Origin: Erythrobacter aurantius
GTDB taxonomy: Bacteria; Pseudomonadota; Alphaproteobacteria; Sphingomonadales; Sphingomonadaceae
DNA: 64,000 bases
Assembly: GCF_023823125.1 (NCBI RefSeq)
Contig: NZ_CP090949.1
Location: 372,001 to 436,000, forward strand
Direction of reading: 5' to 3'
Shown here: piece by piece, positions 1 to 8,691 of the stretch
Position numbering within the stretch: the first letter of the stretch is position 1
Layout of the letters: the number at the start of each line of letters is the position of its first letter
Notes under the pieces: model-generated
Database searches by the model: none
What the model was told of the DNA's origin: nothing
Seen by the model: the letters and a program-made list of their open reading frames with translations, nothing else
Program-made: the position numbers and the translations under genes

Positions 1-1
1 C

Positions 2-2137
2 ACTGCCGAACCCATTCTGCTGCGGTATTGGGACATCGTGTTCCGCCGACGCTGGCTGGTGATCGCGATTGTCGCCGCCGCCGTTGCCGCCGGCATTGCG
101 GTAACGCTGCTGCAAACGCCCGCCTTCACCGCCGAAGCGCGGGTCGAAATCCGCCGTTCTCAGGACAATGTCACCGATGTCGAGGCGGTGACACCGTCCG
201 ATGCGGATCAGGATCTCGAATTCTACCAGACTCAATATGCGCTGCTCGAAGCGCGCTCTTTGGCGACGCGCGTGGTGCGCCGGCTCAACCTCACGCGCAC
301 CGACGATTTCTTCAATACCTTCGGCGTCGAGCTGGAAGAAGGCCTGCGACTTGAGGATGGCAGCGCCGGTTCGCTCTCGCGCGAGCAGGTGGAAGAGCGC
401 AATCGCGAGGCCGTGGACCTGTTTCTGCGCCACGTCGGGATTGCGCCCATTCGCGGCTCCGCACTGGTCGATCTGCGCTTTACTTCGCCCGATCCGGTGC
501 TGTCGCGCGACATCACCAATGCTTGGGCGGAAGAATACATCCAGTCGAATCTCGATCGCCGTTTCGCCTCCTCGATCGAGGCCCGCGAATTCCTGAGCGA
601 ACAGCTGCAAGCCTTGCGCGAACGGCTTGAAACCTCCGAGCGCGATCTGGTCAATTACGCTGCCAATTCGGGCATCGTCACCCTGTCGCAGCAACGCTCG
701 GCAAACGGCCGGACCGAAACCGACCGGACATTGACGATTGCCGACATCGAGGCGCTCAACACCGAGCTTGCCGTTGCCACTGCCGACCGGATCCGTGCGG
801 AAAGCCGGTTGCAGCGCGGGGTCGACACCGCGATCGTCGAGAATGCCACGCTCAGCGGGCTGCGCCAGAACCGCGCCGAAATCGCGGCCAGCCTGTCCAG
901 CCTCGAAGCGCGATTCGGGCCGGAATATCCGCCGCTGCAATCGCTCGAAGCGCAACTCGCGCAGCTTGAACGTTCGATCACCCAGGAAGAATCCCGGATC
1001 CGCACCGCTGCGCGGACCGATTTCGAACAGGCACGCCAGCGTGAGCAGGAACTGCGTGGTCGGATCACCGGGCTCAAGCAGAACCTGGTGAGCGAACAGC
1101 AAGCCTCGATCCAGTACAACATCTATCAGCGCGAGGTGGACACGAACCGCCAGCTGTATGACGGTCTGCTCCAGCGTTTCAAGGAAATCGGCGTGGCGGG
1201 TGTCGGCACCAACAACGTCTCGATCGTGGATCGCGCCGAGGTGCCGCGTTCCCCGTCCAGCCCCAATCTGCTGATCAATCTGCTGGCGTCGCTGATCGGC
1301 GGGCTGGCTATTGCGGCAGGTGTGGTCTTCGCGCTTGAACAGATCGACAGCTCGCTGCGCGATCCGACGGCGGTGCGCGAACTGGGGCTGACGCTGCTGG
1401 GCGTCATCCCCAAGGTGGAGGGTGACGAAGTTATAGACGCCGTCCTCGACCGGAAATCGGCGATCAGCGAAGCCTATGTCGCGGCGCAGACCAATCTCAG
1501 CCTGCTGACCGACCGAGGATTGCCGGATTCATTCATCCTCACCAGCACACGGCCCAGCGAAGGCAAGAGCAGTTCGGCTGTCGCTCTCGCGATCAGTCTG
1601 GCCCGAACCGGCAATCGCACGATCCTGATCGATGCGGACATCCGTTCGCCTTCAGTGGGAACCTACCTTGGCATCGCCAACGAAAAGGGTCTGACCAACT
1701 ATCTTACCGGCAGCAGCGATCTGGCCGCTCTCCTCGCCCAAACCGAGCAGGAAAACCTTACTGTGATGACCGGCGGGCCCCAGCCGCCGAACGCAGCCGA
1801 GTTGTTCTCCACCCGGCGCTTTGGCGAACTGATCACCGAACTGAAGCGGCAGTTCGACATCGTCGTGGTTGATGCCCCGCCGATGCTCGGGCTGGCCGAT
1901 GTTCCGCTGATCAGCAATTCTGTCGACGGAATCATCTACACAATCGAATCCAACGGAGTGCAGATGCGCGGCATCCGCAATTCGATTGAACGCCTGCGGA
2001 TCGTCAACGCCCATGTCTTCGGTGCGCTCGTGACCAAATACGAGCAGCAGGGCCGATCAGGGTTCGGATACGGCTATGGTTACGGCTACGGCTATGACTA
2101 CGGCTATGGCGACAACGCCAAGGATACGAAAGCCTGA
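2..2137 (+). CDS. Wzc/ExoP-type polysaccharide co-polymerase and tyrosine autokinase (5' partial)
   Basis: Inner-membrane chain-length regulator fused to a BY-type tyrosine kinase, working with Wzx/Wzy export. The frame is open to the left edge. A GTG at 38 could start it, but the residues before it (LLRYWDIVFRRRW) look like the conserved Wzz-domain N-terminus, so the true start is probably outside the window. Visible in order: a membrane helix (about nt 56-115), a long periplasmic coiled-coil part, a Pro-rich second membrane segment (about nt 1245-1335), Walker A variant RPSEGKSSS (about nt 1551), Walker A' ILIDADIRSP (about nt 1622), Walker B IVVVDAPP (nt 1859-1882) and a Gly-Tyr tail (about nt 2066-2110), the usual autophosphorylation cluster. 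The neighbouring polymerase-like genes support the call. Confidence 0.93.
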   Translation, partial: TAEPILLRYWDIVFRRRWLVIAIVAAAVAAGIAVTLLQTPAFTAEARVEIRRSQDNVTDVEAVTPSDADQDLEFYQTQYALLEARSLATRVVRRLNLTRTDDFFNTFGVELEEGLRLEDGSAGSLSREQVEERNREAVDLFLRHVGIAPIRGSALVDLRFTSPDPVLSRDITNAWAEEYIQSNLDRRFASSIEAREFLSEQLQALRERLETSERDLVNYAANSGIVTLSQQRSANGRTETDRTLTIADIEALNTELAVATADRIRAESRLQRGVDTAIVENATLSGLRQNRAEIAASLSSLEARFGPEYPPLQSLEAQLAQLERSITQEESRIRTAARTDFEQARQREQELRGRITGLKQNLVSEQQASIQYNIYQREVDTNRQLYDGLLQRFKEIGVAGVGTNNVSIVDRAEVPRSPSSPNLLINLLASLIGGLAIAAGVVFALEQIDSSLRDPTAVRELGLTLLGVIPKVEGDEVIDAVLDRKSAISEAYVAAQTNLSLLTDRGLPDSFILTSTRPSEGKSSSAVALAISLARTGNRTILIDADIRSPSVGTYLGIANEKGLTNYLTGSSDLAALLAQTEQENLTVMTGGPQPPNAAELFSTRRFGELITELKRQFDIVVVDAPPMLGLADVPLISNSVDGIIYTIESNGVQMRGIRNSIERLRIVNAHVFGALVTKYEQQGRSGFGYGYGYGYGYDYGYGDNAKDTKA

Positions 2138-2143
2138 TCGCTA

Positions 2144-3319
2144 ATGCCAAAGGCACTGCAGAATCCATGGCTCGTCGGAGGGCTCACCTGCGCAGTTGCT
2201 GGGGTGATGTTCCTTGCTGCCGCGTCGAAAGTCACCGAACGCACAAACCCCGAACTTGCCATCGCCCTGTTCCCGTTCAACGCGCAGGCGCTTTCGCGTT
2301 CGGCGGATGAGGAATTCACTGCGGCAGCCAATGCCCTTTCCGAAGATCGCGAAACTGCGCGGGCAGGCTTTGCCTCCGCCAGCGCAAAGGCTCGCCAATC
2401 GCTCGAAAGCTGGCCGCTAAACCCGCGTTCGTTGCGGATTCTGGCGCTGACGGAGCAAGCCAAGGAGCCCAACAGGGCAATGTTGCTGGCCGGGCACGCG
2501 CTCAGCCGGCGCGACACGCAAACGCAGATATTCCTGATTGAAGCCGCAGCAAGGCAGGGGGAGATTGGCGCGGCGATGGAGCATTACGACGCCGTGCTGC
2601 GGCGTCGCAGCGGGTTCAGGGATGCGGCCGGTCGCAATCTCGCGCTCGCGATTTCCCAGCCCGAAATCCTGGAAGAGGTAGCCCGGCAGCTTGCGATGCA
2701 GCCTTCTTGGGCCAGCTTGCTCTATTACTACGCACTGCGCACGCCCGAGAGTTATTCAAGCTTCGTCGAGCTGCACCGAATGCTGGCCGGACAGGACGTG
2801 ATCCCGGCGCAATTCAGCGCCCAGTTCGCAGGAGTCCTAACCGCGCAGGGGCGGTTCGACGACGCGGTGGCGGTCGCCGATCTGGCCGGAGCGGCGGGGC
2901 TTTCGCGCGCATCTCGCCTCACCGACACAAGGTTCGAGACAGAGCCGCAATATCCGGGCGCATGGATAAATGGCGACGATGCCACCGCCTATCTTCAGCC
3001 CCTGAATGGCGGAAGCGCGCTGTTGAGTGTTTCGAGCGGAGCTACAGGCACGGTCGCCTATCGGCTCGTTGCGCTGCCCCAAGGTGAATATTCCGCATCC
3101 CTCAGTCTCGAAGCCGAACAGAATGGCGGTCTTGCCACCACCGCCAACCCCGAAGCCCGTTTGTCATGCGCGAAGGCAGGACCCGTTCCAGCCGGTTCCC
3201 CTGATCTGAAGGTAACGGAAGACTGCCCCTATCAGTGGCTCGCCATCCATCTCCCCGAAACGCAGGTTCGCCCCGCCGATGTTCTCGTCAAAGCCGTCAC
3301 GATCACACCCCGGGGCTAA
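2144..3319 (+). CDS. TPR-like exopolysaccharide-locus protein, membrane-anchored, function unknown
   Basis: 391 residues. One N-terminal membrane helix (about residues 10-27, VGGLTCAVAGVMFLAAAS) is followed by an Ala-rich helical region resembling degenerate TPR repeats (about residues 45-260). The last third (about 275-391) looks beta-rich and carries two or three Cys. It begins 7 bases after the kinase gene and overlaps the next gene by 41 bases, so it is co-transcribed with polysaccharide assembly genes. No catalytic motif was recognised. A scaffolding role in polymerisation or export is inferred from position only. Confidence 0.75.
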   Translation: MPKALQNPWLVGGLTCAVAGVMFLAAASKVTERTNPELAIALFPFNAQALSRSADEEFTAAANALSEDRETARAGFASASAKARQSLESWPLNPRSLRILALTEQAKEPNRAMLLAGHALSRRDTQTQIFLIEAAARQGEIGAAMEHYDAVLRRRSGFRDAAGRNLALAISQPEILEEVARQLAMQPSWASLLYYYALRTPESYSSFVELHRMLAGQDVIPAQFSAQFAGVLTAQGRFDDAVAVADLAGAAGLSRASRLTDTRFETEPQYPGAWINGDDATAYLQPLNGGSALLSVSSGATGTVAYRLVALPQGEYSASLSLEAEQNGGLATTANPEARLSCAKAGPVPAGSPDLKVTEDCPYQWLAIHLPETQVRPADVLVKAVTITPRG

Positions 3320-4706
3320 GCCCGGCTGGCGCGCGCGGCTTGATGCTGCAACGCTGTTGCCCGGCTTGACCGTCGGATTCTTTGCGCTCGTCCTTCTGCT
3401 AGGCGGAAGCGCGCGGGCGGACGCCGCGTCGCTGCTCCTGCTGCGCCCGATGGCGGTACTGGTTCTCGGCTATGCGCTGGTGCAGTGGCTGAAGTCGCCT
3501 GCGACCGGACTTGGCGTTCCGATCGGAGCATTTGCGCTCCTGGCCGGATTGGCGCTGCTGCAAATTGTGCCGCTGCCGCCGCAGGTCTGGACGGCGCTCC
3601 CCGGCAGGGAGCCGCTCGTCGCCGCGCTGGAGGCAGCGCGGGTTCCTCTCGGCTGGCAGCCGCTTTCGGTGGTGCCGATGGCGACCTTGAATGCCTTTGG
3701 CGCACTTCTGGTTCCCATTGCGGGTCTGATCCTACTGGCCATCGCCAACGAGGAAACCCGTGAGCGGGCATTGTTGCTGCTCGTCGGCTTTTTGCTGGCT
3801 TCGGCGGCGCTGGGCCTGCTTCAGGCGATCGCGCCCTCGCAATCGATCCTTTATCTCTACCGCGTCACCAATGACAGCTACCCTGTCGGCCTGTTCGCCA
3901 ATCGCAATCATCAGGCGGTGATGCTGGCGGCGATCATACCCTTCGTGCTGGCCTTCGGAGAAAGACTGGCACGGGAACGTGGCGCGGCTTTCCTGTGGCT
4001 TGGCCGAATCGTTGCGCTAGGCCTTGTCGGGCTTTGCATCATGACGGGCTCGCGGGCCGGATCGGTGCTTGCGATCGGTGCATTTCTGGTTGCGACGGCG
4101 CTCTTTGCGGATGCTCGCATCGCAGCAACCCCTCCCTATCCTTCGCAGCGACGCGACCGTCTAGCAATGCTTGCATTGCCCGCGGCGGTGTTGCTCGCGC
4201 TGGTCGGCATCGCGCTGTCTGGTGCAGGCGCAGCCTTCGAACGGCTTGCCGACAAGGACAGCTTTGACGACTTGCGCTTCCAGATCCTGCCCGATCTTTT
4301 TGCCATGATCGCGGATGCCATGCCCCTCGGCTGGGGCTTCGGGACTTTCCCCGAAGTGTTCGAGATCTACGAGCGGCGGGAGATGATCCAGCCCTTTTAC
4401 GTCAACCACGCGCATAGCGACTGGCTCGAAGTGATCATCGAAGGCGGGCTGGCAGCACCCGCCATCCTGCTCGTTCTCGGCCTATGGATTGCACGGACGG
4501 CATGGAGCAAACGGCACGCTTTGTTGCGCCCGCGTGATCACGCCAGCCGCCTGACTTTCAGCGCCTTTGCGGCGATCCTCATCCTAGTCGCCGGCAGCCT
4601 GTTCGACTATCCGCTGCGCACTCCGGCAGGGGCGCTTGGTTTTGTGATCTTCCTTGCCATTCTGGCCGTGCCGAAAGCTGCGTCCCCGGGAAGCCGCGGC
4701 GAATGA
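3279..4706 (+). CDS. O-antigen ligase/polymerase family (Wzy_C) membrane protein
   Basis: 475-residue polytopic protein with about ten to twelve hydrophobic segments. The large loop near residues 345-390 contains GWGFGTFPEVFEIY and NHAHSDWLEVIIEGG, which match the conserved Wzy_C region of O-antigen ligases and polymerases; the His in NHAHSDW is the usual conserved residue. It should join or polymerise undecaprenyl-linked glycan in the inner membrane. The ATG at 3279 lies inside the preceding gene and lacks a clear Shine-Dalgarno, so the start is uncertain by a few codons. Its stop overlaps the next ATG (ATGA at 4703). Ligase and polymerase cannot be told apart from sequence. Confidence 0.88.
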   Translation: MFSSKPSRSHPGAKPGWRARLDAATLLPGLTVGFFALVLLLGGSARADAASLLLLRPMAVLVLGYALVQWLKSPATGLGVPIGAFALLAGLALLQIVPLPPQVWTALPGREPLVAALEAARVPLGWQPLSVVPMATLNAFGALLVPIAGLILLAIANEETRERALLLLVGFLLASAALGLLQAIAPSQSILYLYRVTNDSYPVGLFANRNHQAVMLAAIIPFVLAFGERLARERGAAFLWLGRIVALGLVGLCIMTGSRAGSVLAIGAFLVATALFADARIAATPPYPSQRRDRLAMLALPAAVLLALVGIALSGAGAAFERLADKDSFDDLRFQILPDLFAMIADAMPLGWGFGTFPEVFEIYERREMIQPFYVNHAHSDWLEVIIEGGLAAPAILLVLGLWIARTAWSKRHALLRPRDHASRLTFSAFAAILILVAGSLFDYPLRTPAGALGFVIFLAILAVPKAASPGSRGE

Positions 4707-5830
4707 TCCTGCTGCTGTGTCTTGCGGCGGTTTTCGCCAGCTTTCTGATGCCCGCGCTGTATTCGGGCTTCGTACTGGCGCTGACCGGCTTCCTGCTGTC
4801 CTATCGCGGGGTGAGGATCAGCCCGAAGATGCCGGACGGTACGGCGACGATCATCGTGCTGTTCCTGATCTTTGCAGGCCTCGCCGTGCTCGGCCCGATT
4901 CTCAATTACGGGGTCGGCGGACGCAATATTGACGCGCTCAAGTTCCTGTTCGCCACCGCGAGCCTCGCGATCGGGCTGATGCTCGGGGTCGAGAATGGCG
5001 GGCTTTCGCGCGGCTTTCCGATCTTTCTCGGCGTGATCACGCTGGTTTACGCAGGACTGTACTTCACTGATGCCGAATTGAGCCAGGATGCCCTGATCTA
5101 CCCGCCCGACAACAACCATTCGGCATCCATGCTCGCGGTGTTCCTGCCGCTTATCGTCCTCCGGCTCAAAGGTGGGGTGCGACTATTGTGTTTCGCCCTG
5201 CTTTTCGCCTTCGCGATCTTTGTCGCGTCGCGAGCCTTGCTGGCGCTGACCTTGCTGGCGACCGCGCTTTCGATCGAGGGCATCCGCAAGCAGCGATTTC
5301 TCCTTGTGGTTGTCGTCGCGCTTGCAGGAGCGGTGCTGTTCTATCGCGGCTTCAGCATGGACAATTTCTCCGACCGGCTGCGTCTGCAAATCCTTGAAGT
5401 CAGCCTGCATTACGCCCAGACGCGTGGGGCCTATGCCTTCAATTTCGGCGAAGCCGCCTTTGCCGAATATCTGAACATTTACCCGATCTACCAACGGCTC
5501 GAGATCCAGCACGCGCATAATCTCCTGCTGCAAGTCTGGGTCGCCTACGGTTTTGTGCCGTTTTTTGCCTTCGCGGTGTTCCTCATCGCATTTGCCATCA
5601 ATGGCTGGCGCCAGCGAAACTACCTGTTCCTTGCCAGCCTCACGATCTTCATGGCGCTGGGAATGATGGAAGCGATCATCACCGATATCCGCGCTTTCGG
5701 CACGATCATGTTCGCGCTGGGGTACACCTATTCACGCGGAACGATGGTGGAATTGACAGGCTTCGGTCTTGGTTGGCGGACGTCCGAGGTGCCGCAAGGT
5801 TTACAGCCGCCCCTCGCACACCCGCGTTAA
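4703..5830 (+). CDS. Second Wzy-like O-antigen polymerase/ligase membrane protein
   Basis: 375 residues, almost entirely hydrophobic helices, translationally coupled to the preceding Wzy_C protein through an ATGA overlap. The segment EIQHAHNLLLQVWVAYG (about residues 271-287) is the His-bearing loop typical of Wzy/WaaL proteins, and an earlier loop has PPDNNHSASM (about residues 133-142). It probably polymerises or ligates the glycan made by the opposing operon. The two Wzy-like proteins are divergent in sequence, so they more likely divide labour than duplicate it. The gene ends 8 bases from the convergent neuC stop. Confidence 0.82.
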   Translation: MILLLCLAAVFASFLMPALYSGFVLALTGFLLSYRGVRISPKMPDGTATIIVLFLIFAGLAVLGPILNYGVGGRNIDALKFLFATASLAIGLMLGVENGGLSRGFPIFLGVITLVYAGLYFTDAELSQDALIYPPDNNHSASMLAVFLPLIVLRLKGGVRLLCFALLFAFAIFVASRALLALTLLATALSIEGIRKQRFLLVVVVALAGAVLFYRGFSMDNFSDRLRLQILEVSLHYAQTRGAYAFNFGEAAFAEYLNIYPIYQRLEIQHAHNLLLQVWVAYGFVPFFAFAVFLIAFAINGWRQRNYLFLASLTIFMALGMMEAIITDIRAFGTIMFALGYTYSRGTMVELTGFGLGWRTSEVPQGLQPPLAHPR

Positions 5831-5838
5831 AGCGCGGA

Positions 5839-6963
5839 TCAATAGGCGTTCATTTTGGAAAGCAGGCCGGGGCCGATCTCTATCGAACGCAACGCCTCGA
5901 CCAGCTTCGTGTCGGTAGTACCATCGCCATAAATATTCGGCGCCGAAGTATCCGCATCCTGCGCCTTGGCAATTCCCGTGGCCAGATCAGCCGCATCGGT
6001 AGTCGCGCAATCGACGGTGTTGGCATTGCGCTCACGCCCGTTCTGGCGTGATCCGATGTTGAGACAAGGTGTCCCGAGGCTGGCGGATTCGATGATGCCC
6101 GATGACGAATTGCCGACCAGCATATCCGCCTCGCGGATGGCTGCGAGGTATTCTGCGCGAGGCAGGTGATCGACAACTCGGATTTCACCCTCGCCTTCAT
6201 AGCGATCAAGCATTTCATCGATCGCCTTGCCCCCGGCATCCGAATTGGGCCGCAAGACAAGCTGGCAGAAACCTGCGGCCCTGACGGCTTCGATCACTGC
6301 CTGCGCTTGCACTGCGGCTTGCTGCGCCTCCTGCACGACGGGATGATAGATCACCAGCGCGACCTTGCCATCTTCGGAAAACCCGAAACGTTCGCGATAG
6401 CTGAACGGCGCCGCTGCCAGCTCGCGAATGCCCACCAATCCGGGTGCGCCGATGGTTCTGACCAGTTCGGGCCGCTCCCCCATCCTGATGATGCGGTCTG
6501 CCGCAAGCGTGGTCGAGCACAGATGCACATGGGCCAGCTTGGTGATCGCATGGCGAAAGCTTTCATCGAGCGTACCGGAGCGCTCACCCCCGCCGACGTG
6601 GATGACTGGGATGGCGAGATGCATCGCGGCAAGTGCGCCGGCCAGCATTTCACCCCTGTCGCCCAGCAGCATGACCGCATCGGGCCTGTCCGCGCTCCAG
6701 AATTCTGTCAGCCCGCGAAGTTCGGCCGCCATGGCCAGCGCCATCTCGCGGCCGTCCTCACCGCTCAAAGGGACCTCGATCCGCGCGGCAATCTCAAGTC
6801 CGGTTGCCTCGATATCGGCAATTGTATTGCCATAGCCGGGCGCGAGGTGCTGCGCTGTCGCGACAATCCGGCACTCGAAGTCTGCAGCCGCGTCAAGCGC
6901 GCGCAAGCACGGCAGCATCAGGCCGAAGTCGGCGCGGCTTCCGGTGAGATAATCGATCCGCAT
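5839..6963 (-). CDS. neuC: NeuC/LegG-type hydrolysing UDP-HexNAc 2-epimerase
   Basis: 374 residues. It should release UDP while inverting C2 of a UDP-N-acetylated amino sugar, giving ManNAc or, for LegG, the 2,4-diacetamido-6-deoxy mannose analogue that NeuB uses. Seen: GSRADFG at the N-terminus, the central GGERSGTLDESFRHAITK, and NSSSGIIESASLGTP near the C-terminus, all typical of the hydrolysing subgroup. The open frame runs 13 codons further upstream, but ATG 6963 (MRIDYLTGSRAD) fits the family start and follows the neuD stop by 4 bases. Last gene of the leftward operon. Sequence alone does not decide between sialic and legionaminic substrates. Confidence 0.92.
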   Translation of the reverse strand: MRIDYLTGSRADFGLMLPCLRALDAAADFECRIVATAQHLAPGYGNTIADIEATGLEIAARIEVPLSGEDGREMALAMAAELRGLTEFWSADRPDAVMLLGDRGEMLAGALAAMHLAIPVIHVGGGERSGTLDESFRHAITKLAHVHLCSTTLAADRIIRMGERPELVRTIGAPGLVGIRELAAAPFSYRERFGFSEDGKVALVIYHPVVQEAQQAAVQAQAVIEAVRAAGFCQLVLRPNSDAGGKAIDEMLDRYEGEGEIRVVDHLPRAEYLAAIREADMLVGNSSSGIIESASLGTPCLNIGSRQNGRERNANTVDCATTDAADLATGIAKAQDADTSAPNIYGDGTTDTKLVEALRSIEIGPGLLSKMNAY

Positions 6964-6967
6964 CGTG

Positions 6968-7630
6968 TCAGCCGCCCAGCACCCTTGCCGGATTGCCGAC
7001 AACAGTGGCCCCTTCAGGGACGTTGCGCGTGACTACCGCACCCATTCCGATCACCGCGCCTGCGCCGATGATCAGGGGCTCTCCAGGTTTGCCCGGACGG
7101 ATCACCGCGCCGGTTCCGATGTAGACATCATCGGCAATATGGACGTTACCGTTCACCTTGGCTCCGGGCGCGAGCGTCACCCGATCTCCGACAACGCAGT
7201 CATGCGCGATATAGGCATAGATGTTCGCCTGAAACAGTTCGCCGATCCTCGTGTCGGAGGTGACCATGGAAAACGGGCAAAGCACTGCGCCTTTGCCCAG
7301 TTCGACATTGTCTAGGATCATTGCGTTCGGTGCCACCAGCGAGCCGACGGGGACGCCTGCCGCCCTGCATTTATCCGCAAGAACCTGACGCACTGCGCCG
7401 CTACCCACAGCCAGCACCGCTTCGCGAGATGCGGCTTCGCAGCGTGCGAATTCGTCGAGGCGCATCACCTGATATTTCCCGACAAGCGATCCGGCAGGGG
7501 CATCGTCGATGAAGACCGTCTGCCAGCTTTCCGGCGCATGGTTTTGCGCGGCATATTGCGAAAGCACCGGGATGACTTCGCGCCCGAAGCCGCCCGCGCC
7601 ATACACGCCTAGCAGATGTCTGGTGTTCAT
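6968..7630 (-). CDS. neuD: NeuD/PglD/LegH-type sugar N- or O-acetyltransferase
   Basis: 220 residues with an N-terminal Rossmann-like part (GVYGAGGFGRE) and a left-handed beta-helix of hexapeptide repeats (about residues 85-210). The HDCVVGD segment carries the probable catalytic His. Members use acetyl-CoA to acetylate either a 4-amino sugar nucleotide (PglD/LegH) or sialic acid (NeuD). ATG 7630 has a strong upstream GGGAGGCGGC Shine-Dalgarno, and its ATGA overlaps the neuB stop; the longer open frame upstream is neuB in another phase. Presence of the PglE-like aminotransferase in the same operon favours the PglD/LegH role, but that is inference. Confidence 0.9.
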   Translation of the reverse strand: MNTRHLLGVYGAGGFGREVIPVLSQYAAQNHAPESWQTVFIDDAPAGSLVGKYQVMRLDEFARCEAASREAVLAVGSGAVRQVLADKCRAAGVPVGSLVAPNAMILDNVELGKGAVLCPFSMVTSDTRIGELFQANIYAYIAHDCVVGDRVTLAPGAKVNGNVHIADDVYIGTGAVIRPGKPGEPLIIGAGAVIGMGAVVTRNVPEGATVVGNPARVLGG

Positions 7631-8691
7631 GCCGCCTCCCCTCCCATATCGCTCAACCGGACCTGCGTATCCGCCGAAACCGCGCGCGCAAGCGTTTGTC
7701 CGCACAGCTGATCGATGAGATCGGCGGGGAGGCCGGTTCCGGGCCGCTTGGCGCATAAATCATCAGCCGTCAGCAAATGGCCCTCGGCAAGATCGCGCGC
7801 GTAGACAAGGCTCTTGCGCGCTACGGCCCTGGTTGAAAGCTCGGCTTCGACCGGCCGCTTGATCCCGTCGCCAAGCCCGGTTTCGAGAGCCCGCAAGGTA
7901 TCGACCATCGTTCTGAAATCGTGCGGTTCCATCGACGCGGCATGATCGGGCCCCGGCATCGCTGCATCGAGTGTGAAGTGTTTTTCCAGAACCGCCATGC
8001 CCAATGCGCGTGCGGCGATGGCAGCAGTCTGGCCCAGCGTGTGGTCCGACAAGCCGACCGGGCAATGAAACGCCGCAGCGAATGTGCGAAGGACGCGCAG
8101 ATTCTGGTCTTCCAATCGTGCGGGGTAATCCGAAACGCATTGCATGACTGCAAAATCGCACGAACCGCGCAATTCATCGAGGGCGCGATCGACTTCGCCG
8201 AGACTCGCCATCCCGGTCGACACCAGAACCGGCAACCGCGATCTCGCCGCCTGTCGCAGCAGCGCCAGATTGTTGATCTCACCTGACGGCCATTTGAGAC
8301 AAGCGGGCGAAAGGGAGACGACGAAATCCAGCGCTTCGGGATCGAAAGCGGTGGTGAGAAACTCGATGCCGATCGCGTCGCAATGCCGTTTCAGCTCGAC
8401 AAAGTCGGCGAACTGCAGCTCCAGCCGTCGCACCATGTCGAACTGACTGCCATCACCTGTTTGCCGCTTCTGGTAATCGGCCTTTGGCGCGTCGCGCAGG
8501 ATGTTGGCTTCGGTCTTGAAGGTCTGGAACTTCACCGCATCGGCGCCGCTTGCTTTCGCTGCGTCGATCATCTTGTGCGCGATCTCGAGATCGCCGTCAT
8601 GATTGACGCCAATCTCGGCGATGATGAAACACGGGTCTCGGTCCGACAGGGAACGGCGGCCAATAGCGATCGCATGATCAGGCTGAGACAT
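7627..8691 (-). CDS. neuB: N-acetylneuraminate (or legionaminate) synthase
   Basis: 354 residues. Condenses phosphoenolpyruvate with ManNAc or a 2,4-diacetamido mannose to give a nine-carbon acid. Seen: EIGVNHDGD metal/PEP-region motif, VKFQTFK, WPSGEINNLALL, STGMASLGEVD, the conserved GLSDHTLG and EKHFTLD, and a C-terminal SAF (antifreeze-like) domain from about residue 290 (SLVYARDLAEGHLLTADDL). Start taken as ATG 8691 (MSQPDHAIAIG); two in-frame ATGs further out (8709, 8730) have no better Shine-Dalgarno. It overlaps the flippase gene end by 14 bases and is coupled to neuD. Confidence 0.95.
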   Translation of the reverse strand: MSQPDHAIAIGRRSLSDRDPCFIIAEIGVNHDGDLEIAHKMIDAAKASGADAVKFQTFKTEANILRDAPKADYQKRQTGDGSQFDMVRRLELQFADFVELKRHCDAIGIEFLTTAFDPEALDFVVSLSPACLKWPSGEINNLALLRQAARSRLPVLVSTGMASLGEVDRALDELRGSCDFAVMQCVSDYPARLEDQNLRVLRTFAAAFHCPVGLSDHTLGQTAAIAARALGMAVLEKHFTLDAAMPGPDHAASMEPHDFRTMVDTLRALETGLGDGIKRPVEAELSTRAVARKSLVYARDLAEGHLLTADDLCAKRPGTGLPADLIDQLCGQTLARAVSADTQVRLSDMGGEAA

